Shown here: piece by piece, positions 54,601 through 61,752 of the stretch | Position numbering within the stretch: position 1 is the stretch's first letter | Layout of the letters: every line of letters begins with the position of its first letter | NCBI GenBank assembly: GCA_963677325.2 | Contig: CAXXGM010000003.1 | Location: 620,001-684,000, forward strand | Source of the DNA: G963677325 sp963677325 | GTDB taxonomy: Bacteria > Bacteroidota > Bacteroidia > Bacteroidales > Prolixibacteraceae | Direction: 5' to 3' | DNA length: 64,000 nt | Notes under the pieces: model-generated | What the model was told of the DNA's origin: nothing | The model's database searches: none | What the model saw: only the letters and a program-made list of their open reading frames with translations | Made by a program: the position numbers and the translations under genes

Positions 54601-55011
54601 ATGGGATACAGAAAATTATTCGATGAAGAGATAGGTCAGTTAATTGCACAAGGGTGTTCCTGCGAGAACTGGGACCTTATTGAAGTTGTCGAAAAATTTC
54701 ATCCTGATCATCTTATTGATGTGCATTTCATGGGCTATAACCGTATAGGCTGTTTTGATGAGGAGGTTACCTTGTTTAGTGGTGTGAGCCTGAAGACAGG
54801 CATTTTTAATGCCACCATATGTAACTGTACTATCGAGAATAATGCATTGATAAAAAACATCAGGCGCAAGATATCAAATTGCAGGATAGGGGAGCGGGTT
54901 GTATTACTTAAGCAGACTGAAGACAAGAGTGCATTGGACAACGGAGCGGAAATGTGGATGATATCCGCCGATAAGTATGAACCTGAAACTACGCACAACA
55001 GGGGGCTGTGA
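54598..55011 (+). pseudogene. 5' fragment of a DUF4954-family gene
   Basis: 137 residues beginning M-M-G-Y-R-K-L-F-D-E-E-I-x-Q-L. It looks like the N-terminus of DUF4954 proteins (T-L-F-S-G-V-S-L-K-T-G-I-F-N-A-T-I, then I-E-N-N). That family is normally around 650 residues, a left-handed beta-helix sugar-nucleotidyltransferase-like protein, so only about a fifth remains. The IS inserted in the ATG-GGA-TAC start and restored it through target duplication, but cut the gene off from its promoter. The 3' loss is separate; repeats begin 80 bp after the stop. Almost certainly dead. Confidence 0.6.
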
Positions 55012-55090
55012 ATGGTGAGGTAAACAGTGGAACAGTTGGGGTGAGAAGGGAGAAAGTTGATAACTGGTTGGAGCAAACATCGGGAAATGA

Positions 55091-55343
55091 GAAACTGTTT
55101 AAATTTCTTTTTAACAAAGTTGAACCCACTTCGGGGTTCTGTACTGTATGTATTTCAGTGCCTCCGGTTACACCGGAGGTTATTCATATTCAAGTCCTTC
55201 GGACTTAAATTTGCTTTATACCCTGAAAGGGTTTAATATGAATAACCGTGGGGGTAACCCACGGAAAATGTGACATATAAGACCTCAACCCCGAAGGGGC
55301 TGAACTACTTAAAATCCCAAAAGAACTAAATTTAAACAGTCTC
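55091..55343. mobile_element. MITE-like element with GARACTGTTTAAATTT ends, 253 bp
   Basis: The ends GAAACTGTTTAAATTT (55091-55106) and, inverted, GAGACTGTTTAAATTT (55328-55343) match at 15 of 16 bases, and match the ends of 46702-46859. The interior is different: it carries CCCGAAGGG-type hairpin modules. Confidence 0.65.
55122..55305. repeat. CCCGAAGGG-type hairpin modules
   Basis: Successive hairpins GAACCC..GGGTTC, CCTCCGG..CCGGAGG, AAGTCC..GGACTT, CCGTGGG..CCCACGG and CCCCGAAGGGG, joined by GAATAACC or its complement. This is the same family as 17575-17810 and 27038-28690. Confidence 0.75.
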
Positions 55344-55408
55344 TGAATTTAGATATAGATTACAATAATCATTTTTATTATTTTTTGAATTCAATTACTT
55401 ATACTTTT

Positions 55409-56389
55409 ATGAAAAAAATAATACTAAGCTTTTACATTCTTTCAATCGTATTTCTCTCACAGGCGAAAATTGGTGTACCCGTTCGCGCTTCATCGGAACA
55501 AACTCTACACAATGTACTTTTCGGCGATCCCTTTGTATTAATTGAAAATGGGACCTATTATATGTATGGAACCAGTCATAAAGATGGCATTGAGGTGTAT
55601 CGTTCCAAAGATTTGGTCAATTGGGAAGGCCCTTGTGGTGTCAGGGGAGGTTTGGCTCTCCATAAAGACGATGTCTGGGGAGAGAAATGGTTTTGGGCTC
55701 CGGAGATATTTAAAATAAAAAACAAATTCTATATGTTTTACTCGGCCGATGAGCGAAGCGCTGTTGCGGTAAGTGACAGTCCATTAGGTCCTTTTACCCA
55801 GATTATTCAGAAGCCGCTTCTTGATTTTAAAGCCATTGATGGTTCTCTTTTTGTAGATACAGATGGGAAAAAATATTATTACTTTGTTAATTTTACCCCT
55901 TCGGGTATGCAGAGTTGGGTGGCCGAAATAAATATTGACGACCGGGGTGCGACCATCAAACAGGAGACCATGAAAAAATGCATTGGGCAGTCGCAGTCCT
56001 GGGAAATGGATCAATCCGTAAATGAAGGGCCTTGTGTACTAAAGTATGGGGATACCTATTTTCTTGTTTATTCTGCCAATGCATATTTTAATCAAAATTA
56101 CGGTTTGGGTTTTGCAACAGCCAAAAATCCAATGGGACCATGGACCAAATATGATAAAAATCCAATTCTTCAGAAACCCGGCGATTTAGTAGGGGTAGGC
56201 CATTGCCAGTTTTTTACCGGGACAGACAATAAGCTATACGTTGTTTATCATGCTCATTATAACCAAACTAATATTCATCCACGCAAGGCTTATATCAGCC
56301 CTGTTCGTTTTACAGAAATTGGAAATACGGGCGAGTATCGCATTGAGATTCTACCGGAACGGATAACTCCGGTTTTGAAGCAGCATTAA
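55409..56389 (+). CDS. GH43 glycosidase
   Basis: The frame opens with TTG at 55385; the ATG at 55409 (M-K-K-I-I-L) gives a clean signal peptide and 326 residues. The GH43 five-blade propeller triad is visible: Asp in F-G-D-P-F-V-L, Asp in A-I-D-G-S-L-F, and Glu in N-E-G-P-C-V-L-K. G-H-C-Q-F-F near 270 is also family-like. GH43 enzymes cleave alpha-L-arabinofuranosyl, beta-xylosyl or, in some cases, galactosyl links. It starts an unbroken run of four enzyme genes after the repeat region. Confidence 0.9.
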   Translation: MKKIILSFYILSIVFLSQAKIGVPVRASSEQTLHNVLFGDPFVLIENGTYYMYGTSHKDGIEVYRSKDLVNWEGPCGVRGGLALHKDDVWGEKWFWAPEIFKIKNKFYMFYSADERSAVAVSDSPLGPFTQIIQKPLLDFKAIDGSLFVDTDGKKYYYFVNFTPSGMQSWVAEINIDDRGATIKQETMKKCIGQSQSWEMDQSVNEGPCVLKYGDTYFLVYSANAYFNQNYGLGFATAKNPMGPWTKYDKNPILQKPGDLVGVGHCQFFTGTDNKLYVVYHAHYNQTNIHPRKAYISPVRFTEIGNTGEYRIEILPERITPVLKQH

Positions 56390-56427
56390 TAATTATCCGA
56401 ATAGTTATCATTCATACATTCAGACAC

Positions 56428-58704
56428 ATGAAAAGCTCAATTTTGTTGTTGAAGGTGATCTTTGTCCCATTTATATTGATCTTTTCAGACTATTCAAAAG
56501 GGCAGACTTTTTCACCGGATCTTTTTAAAAAGCCACCTATTCAATATTGGCCCAGACCGCTTTGGTTTTGGAATAATACAGCTGTCAATGGAGATGAAAT
56601 TGTGAAACAGATGCAGGCCATCCGTGATCAGTGTGGTTATGGCGGCTTTGGAGTTTTGCCTTTTGGAAAAAAATTTCGACCTGAGTATTTGTCTGATGAC
56701 TATTTGAAGGTGTACGGTACAATGCTTGAAAAAGCGAAGGAATTAAACCTGAGCATCAGTTTATACGACGAGTTCGGTTTTCCAAGCGGATCAGTGGGAG
56801 CTACCGGTACAGGAGACGGGACTCCACGGTTTAAACTGAAATTTCCGGAACAAACGATTAAAAGACTGGATAAATCTGAAGAAGAGATAAACGGTCCTGT
56901 TGTGTATGAGAAAAAGATACCAACGGGAAAGCTAATGGGGGTTGTAGCAATGAATACAACGAGTTTCAAGCGCATTGACCTCTCTAAACATCTTAGCGAT
57001 GGGAAACTCAAATGGAAAGTTCCTTCAGGAAAATGGAAAATCATGTTTTTTTGTTGCGTGAAAGATGGAACACCAATTGTGGATTATCTTGATCCGGAGG
57101 CTGTCCGAAATTTTACTAAGATGGCGCATGAAGTTTACTACAACCGTTTTAAGGAATTCTTTGGAACAGTAATCGGCGGAACTTTTTTTGATGAACCTTC
57201 TATGTTTCATGCCAGATTCAGGATGTGGACAGATCAATTCAATGTTAAATTCATGAAAAAATATGGATTTAGTCCTGTCTTGATGTATCCTGCTATGTGG
57301 TACGATATTGGTCCGGATACGCAATCGGCCCGAAATTATTTGTTTGGCTTTCGTGCAGAATTGTATGCTGAAGGTTTTCCGAAGGTACTAAGTGAATGGT
57401 CCGTTGCTCATGGTGTTTCCTCAACAGGACATACGGCTCCGGAAGAAGCGTTGATTCCGGTAAATTCTTCAGGTGATTTAATGAGATCTTTCAAATACCA
57501 GGAAATACCAGGAATCGACAAAATTGGGGGTCATCGGCCGGCTGAACGCTTTTACAAGGTGATCAGTTCCGCAGCTTACAACTGGGATAAGAAACTGGTT
57601 ATGTCAGAAACCTATGGCGCTATGCCTGATCCTGATCCTAATATTCCGGGTAATTTGAGCTGGAATGAAATTTTTTCTATTGCAATGGACCAGTACGCTA
57701 AGGGTATCAATATGCTTATCCCACATGCCGTTTGGTATGACAACAGGAATGTCACTTTTAAACCGGAGTTGTCCAATCGTAATCCTCTGTATGCTGACAG
57801 TCTGCAGGTATTCACACAATTTTTAGCACGGCTTAATGTGATGCTGCAGAATAATGGGCGGCATGTGGCTGACATTGCAATAGTTTATCCCATTTCCTCA
57901 TTGGTGGGAGAGCATTCTTTTGATGGTCCGAAAGGGCCTTCAAATATCGATGGCTGGGTTGACCCTGCTAACGAATATTATAAAAAGGCAGTTTCCGAAA
58001 TTGATTATATCGATATCGCCAATTGGCTGACTAACGTGGCTGGCAAAGATTTTACTTTTTTGCATCCCGAAGTCCTGGATGAGAAATGTCACATTGCAGA
58101 TGGAGAGCTTCACCTTGAAAACAAAACAAATCGGGAAAATTATAAAATACTTATTGTTCCTTCCTGTAAAACAATTTCCATTTCTAACCTTCAGAAAATA
58201 GTTGATTTTTATAACCAGGGTGGATCGGTGATTTTTACAACGCGGCTTCCCTTCAAATCTGTCGAGACAGGTAAAGACAAAAGAATTGCCAGATTAATGC
58301 GATCTATTTTACCCAATGGAGAAGAGGAAGCAGGAACAACCCTTTCGAATAGAAGAGGCGGTAAAGTTTGTTTTATAATACATCCTGACGGAATAAAATT
58401 ACGGGAAGTATTGCATCAAATGAATGATTCGTGTGATGTTGATTATCCTGTAAATGAAGATATCAGGTACATTCATAGGGTCATTGGTAACCGGAATTTA
58501 TTTTATTTTGCAAACATTGGAAGCACCGCTATAGAAACTCAGGTAAGACTTCGTGGAGATGTTAAATTGGAAGAATGGGATCCACACACCGGAGAGATCC
58601 GGACCGAAATAAACGTTAACGAAAAAAACAGCGATAAATCTTTTACTCTTATCAGATTGAATTTAAAACCTTATCATTCTTGTTTTTGGGTTGAAAAAAA
58701 TTGA
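56428..58704 (+). CDS. GH106-like glycoside hydrolase, putative alpha-L-rhamnosidase
   Basis: 758 residues with a signal peptide (about 1-25). The start P-R-P-L-W-F-W-N-N, then Q-M-Q-A-I-R-D-Q-C-G-Y-G-G-F, Y-D-E-F-G-F-P-S-G near 110 and G-T-F-F-D-E-P near 250 are like GH106 and related TIM-barrel proteins, with Glu/Asp candidates there. A flavodoxin-like segment near 570 (K-I-L-I-V-P-S) and a C-terminal beta-sandwich follow. GH106 removes alpha-L-rhamnose. It is shorter than typical GH106 enzymes (about 1000 residues), so it may belong to an unassigned sister family. It is 34 bp from the next GH43 gene. Confidence 0.6.
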   Translation: MKSSILLLKVIFVPFILIFSDYSKGQTFSPDLFKKPPIQYWPRPLWFWNNTAVNGDEIVKQMQAIRDQCGYGGFGVLPFGKKFRPEYLSDDYLKVYGTMLEKAKELNLSISLYDEFGFPSGSVGATGTGDGTPRFKLKFPEQTIKRLDKSEEEINGPVVYEKKIPTGKLMGVVAMNTTSFKRIDLSKHLSDGKLKWKVPSGKWKIMFFCCVKDGTPIVDYLDPEAVRNFTKMAHEVYYNRFKEFFGTVIGGTFFDEPSMFHARFRMWTDQFNVKFMKKYGFSPVLMYPAMWYDIGPDTQSARNYLFGFRAELYAEGFPKVLSEWSVAHGVSSTGHTAPEEALIPVNSSGDLMRSFKYQEIPGIDKIGGHRPAERFYKVISSAAYNWDKKLVMSETYGAMPDPDPNIPGNLSWNEIFSIAMDQYAKGINMLIPHAVWYDNRNVTFKPELSNRNPLYADSLQVFTQFLARLNVMLQNNGRHVADIAIVYPISSLVGEHSFDGPKGPSNIDGWVDPANEYYKKAVSEIDYIDIANWLTNVAGKDFTFLHPEVLDEKCHIADGELHLENKTNRENYKILIVPSCKTISISNLQKIVDFYNQGGSVIFTTRLPFKSVETGKDKRIARLMRSILPNGEEEAGTTLSNRRGGKVCFIIHPDGIKLREVLHQMNDSCDVDYPVNEDIRYIHRVIGNRNLFYFANIGSTAIETQVRLRGDVKLEEWDPHTGEIRTEINVNEKNSDKSFTLIRLNLKPYHSCFWVEKN

Positions 58705-58738
58705 GATAGATATTAACGAACAGCTGATCTTAAATTCT

Positions 58739-59842
58739 ATGAAATATTGGATTATTATATTTTTTGCTCTGTTGTTTTGGGGAGCGCAAGCACAGAGGGT
58801 AGGGCAACCACAAATGGTAGGGCAACCACATAGGGTTGCCCCAACAACCTTTTCGAATCCGCTTTTTGACGGAGCAGATCCCTGGCTTGTAAAACAAGAT
58901 GGTTACTACTATTATTGTTCTTCAGCCTCCAATGGAATTGTTGTTTCAAAATCAAAGTACATCACGCGAAAAGGGGAGCCTGTAGTGGTTTGGACGGCAC
59001 CGGTCAATGGATGGAATCATGCCAATATCTGGGCTCCGGAATTGCATTTTGTAAACGGTAAGTGGTACATTTATTATGCCGCCGCAAAAAAGGGCGGTTC
59101 ACCATTTATTTATCAGAAATCGGGCGTGCTTGAATCTAAAACCCCGGATGCACAAGGTGAGTACATTGACAGAGGGATGCTTAATACCGGAAACGACTTT
59201 TCCAATCCTGACAGCGCTGTATGGGCCATAGATTTTACTTTGATGAACCTGAAAGGAAAGTTATACGGAATATGGTCAGGATGGGAAAAAAGTGCTCTGA
59301 CCGATGCGACACCCCAACACCTGTATATTGCGCCCATGTCTGATCCGTATACTCTTTCAGGGCCAAGGGTGAAAATATCCTCGCCGGTTGAAAGATTTGA
59401 AACCGGAGGCCCTCTTAATCTGAACGAGGGACCGGAAGTATTGAAAAACGGAGATAATGTATTTATCATCTATTCCTGCCGTGAATCGTGGTTGAAAGAA
59501 TACCGGCTTGGTCAGCTTAGACTTAAATCAGCTAATGCTGACCCTCTTGATCGTTCTTCCTGGATAAAAACCGGACCTGTTTTCCAGGGAACAAGCGAAG
59601 TATTGGGAACCGGCCATTGCAGTTTTGTACTTTCACCCGATGAGACAGAAAACTGGATTGTTTATCATTCAAAAATAACAGAAGCTCCCGGATGGAAAAG
59701 AAATGTAAGAGCACAAAAGTTTACCTGGAATAAGGATGGGTCACCTGATTTTGGACTGCCTGTGCCGGCCGGTCTAGAAATAGCGAGGCCAGCCGGCGAA
59801 TACAAAACGCAAACGGCAGAAACGGTGAAAGTAGAAAAGTAG
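58739..59842 (+). CDS. GH43 glycosidase with repeat-derived insert
   Basis: The frame opens with TTG at 58691, but the ATG at 58739 starts a standard signal peptide, giving 367 residues. The catalytic residues are in G-A-D-P-W-L-V (base), A-I-D-F-T-L near 161 and N-E-G-P-E-V-L near 222 (acid). G-H-C-S-F-V near 284 is typical. Between the signal peptide and the enzyme domain lies R-V-G-Q-P-Q-M-V-G-Q-P-H-R-V-A-P, encoded by an 18-bp tandem repeat and REP-like palindrome. It is clearly different from the other GH43 in the locus, so the two probably act on different links. Confidence 0.88.
   Translation: MKYWIIIFFALLFWGAQAQRVGQPQMVGQPHRVAPTTFSNPLFDGADPWLVKQDGYYYYCSSASNGIVVSKSKYITRKGEPVVVWTAPVNGWNHANIWAPELHFVNGKWYIYYAAAKKGGSPFIYQKSGVLESKTPDAQGEYIDRGMLNTGNDFSNPDSAVWAIDFTLMNLKGKLYGIWSGWEKSALTDATPQHLYIAPMSDPYTLSGPRVKISSPVERFETGGPLNLNEGPEVLKNGDNVFIIYSCRESWLKEYRLGQLRLKSANADPLDRSSWIKTGPVFQGTSEVLGTGHCSFVLSPDETENWIVYHSKITEAPGWKRNVRAQKFTWNKDGSPDFGLPVPAGLEIARPAGEYKTQTAETVKVEK
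58798..58841. repeat. In-frame tandem repeat and REP-like palindrome in GH43
   Basis: Two copies of an 18-bp unit starting GGTAGGGCAACCACA, then arms GGGCAACC (58820-58827) and GGTTGCCC (58834-58841) with a 6-bp loop. The unit is six codons long, so the frame is kept. Confidence 0.8.
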
Positions 59843-59851
59843 AAGAGTAGT

Positions 59852-59905
59852 AAAAGGGGAAAAGGGGAAAAGGGGAAATGGGGGAAATGGGGGAAATGGG
59901 GGAAA
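59852..59905. repeat. G-rich tandem repeat (AAAAGGGG then AAATGGGGG)
   Basis: Three 8-bp units followed by three 9-bp units, starting 10 bp after the GH43 stop. Six G-runs of 4-5 on the coding strand could form G-quadruplexes. Gap before the next gene is 84 bp. Confidence 0.9.
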
Positions 59906-59926
59906 GTTAATTAACAGTTATTTCTT

Positions 59927-61654
59927 ATGATAGATAAAAAAATACTTGTATTTCTAATCAGTTTTATGTTTTCGGCTGCGCAGCACGTAAACAGTCAGAA
60001 TGTAAAACTTTATCAGGTTGATCCATTAACGAAAGTGTTGAAGGAGAGAACCTATTTCCGGGACGAAGTGGACACGATCCGGGTTGCTCGCGGAGAAACA
60101 GCCAGCATTCAGATTGTTGTAAAAGGATTGTCTGAGATTAAAAACATGCAGGCTTCCGTTGGCAAAATCAGTTCAGGATCTTCAGAATTAACCAATGCAA
60201 CAGCGGGCTGGGTTGGGTACGTTCGGGCCGGACGTTCTTACAATCCGCCATCCAAAGACATCATCCGGTCAGCTTCCGATTATTTCCCGGATCCGATCCT
60301 GACGGATTCTTTGTTTTCCATTGAACAATCGGAAGTTCAACCACTTTGGATCACTGTTCCTATCGCCCGTTCGACTCCTCCGGGACTTTATACAGGGAAT
60401 GTGACCATTACGGGAAACGTCAACAAAAAAAACAAAAGCTGGAGCAAGGAGTTCTATATTCGTGTCTATCCGGTTACTTTAGGGAAATCTCCTTTATTCA
60501 TTACGAATTGGTCATCCCATTTTAATCCGGCTTCTTTAAGCATCATGAATAAAAATCAGGATGTACCGATTTATTCCCCTCTGTATTGGCAACTAATTGA
60601 AATGCATGCTGAGGTAATGGCATCTCACAGACAGAATGTACATCGCATCTATCCTGTTTGGAATACCCAATACGCTTATAAGAACGGGCAATACTCCTTC
60701 GATTTTAGTCGTTTTGACCGGGAAGCTGGTATCTTTGACAAAGTGGGCGCTTTGGAACGAATTGAAGGAGGACATTTAGCCTGGCGTTCAGGGGCCTGGG
60801 ATGATCCGTTTTTTGTAGAGGTGCCATTGCCTGATAATGAAGAAACCAGAAAATTAAAAGGTAGTCCAAATCCGATTAAAACAGATAATGGAATTAGATT
60901 TGTGACGCTCCCAATCGAGGATGTTCGTGCTCAAAATTTTCTCAACCAATTTCTACCTGCTTTAAAAGAACATCTGGAACAAAAAGGATGGTTAAACAGG
61001 TATATGCAGCACATTGCCGATGAGCCTACTGCCAAAAATGCTCCTTCCTATTGTGCGATCAGTGACTATGTTCGCAAATATCTTCCCGGAGTTAAAATTA
61101 TGGATGCGGTACTGACTTCCAAAGAATTGGCCGGAACCATTGATGTATGGGTGCCCGTACTGGACGTATTGCATCGCGATCATAAATTCTATCAGGAACT
61201 TCAGAAAAACGGCAAAGAGGTCTGGTTTTACACGTGTGTAGGACCCCGGGGAAATTATGCCAACCGGTTTATCGAGCAACCGCTCATACAAACACGTTAT
61301 CTGCATTGGATCAACTACAAATACAATTTGACCGGTTATTTGCATTGGGGGCTCAACTACTGGGAAAATAATCAGCTGAATATTGATGCCTCCCGGAACA
61401 GGGGGCGATTGCCGGCCGGTGATCATTGCATTATTTATCCCGGCTACCGGAAACTATACAGTTCCATCCGGTTTGAAGCCATGAGAGACGGAATTGATGA
61501 CTACCAGTTGCTGAAAATGGTTGAAAAAACGAATCCCCCAAAAGCCCAGGAATATGCAAATGCAATTATCCAGAATTTTAATGAATACGATGGAAGTATC
61601 ACTTATTTTAGAAGTATTAGAAAGGAAATGTTAGATTTGTTAAGTAATTCTTAG
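59927..61654 (+). CDS. GH123-like/DUF4091 secreted glycosidase
   Basis: 575 residues with a signal peptide ending near V-N-S-Q. The N-terminal beta-sandwich (about 30-185, with V-A-R-G-E-T-A-S-I-Q-I-V-V and P-P-G-L-Y-T-G-N-V-T-I) precedes a TIM barrel with H-I-A-D365-E366-P367, the Asp-Glu pair expected for GH123 beta-N-acetylgalactosaminidases that use substrate-assisted catalysis. The DUF4091 C-terminal part holds L-H-W-G-L-N-Y-W near 467 and R-D-G-I-D-D-Y near 523. It most likely removes beta-linked GalNAc or a similar amino sugar. The stop codon is in the first unit of a heptamer repeat. Confidence 0.75.
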   Translation: MIDKKILVFLISFMFSAAQHVNSQNVKLYQVDPLTKVLKERTYFRDEVDTIRVARGETASIQIVVKGLSEIKNMQASVGKISSGSSELTNATAGWVGYVRAGRSYNPPSKDIIRSASDYFPDPILTDSLFSIEQSEVQPLWITVPIARSTPPGLYTGNVTITGNVNKKNKSWSKEFYIRVYPVTLGKSPLFITNWSSHFNPASLSIMNKNQDVPIYSPLYWQLIEMHAEVMASHRQNVHRIYPVWNTQYAYKNGQYSFDFSRFDREAGIFDKVGALERIEGGHLAWRSGAWDDPFFVEVPLPDNEETRKLKGSPNPIKTDNGIRFVTLPIEDVRAQNFLNQFLPALKEHLEQKGWLNRYMQHIADEPTAKNAPSYCAISDYVRKYLPGVKIMDAVLTSKELAGTIDVWVPVLDVLHRDHKFYQELQKNGKEVWFYTCVGPRGNYANRFIEQPLIQTRYLHWINYKYNLTGYLHWGLNYWENNQLNIDASRNRGRLPAGDHCIIYPGYRKLYSSIRFEAMRDGIDDYQLLKMVEKTNPPKAQEYANAIIQNFNEYDGSITYFRSIRKEMLDLLSNS

Positions 61655-61747
61655 ACTATAGGCTATAGGCTGTAGGCTTTAGGGAGAATCCTTACCTAAA
61701 GCCTAAAGTCTAAAGCCTAAAGTCTAAATTCTTAAGTCTTAAGCCTA
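61651..61747. repeat. Inverted heptamer tracts after the GH123-like gene
   Basis: CTATAGG/CTGTAGG/CTTTAGG units from the stop codon to 61684, then CCTAAAG/TCTAAAG units at 61694-61747. Same sequence family and same inverted layout as at the ribokinase stop (22823-22942). Confidence 0.9.
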
Positions 61748-61752
61748 TTTTT

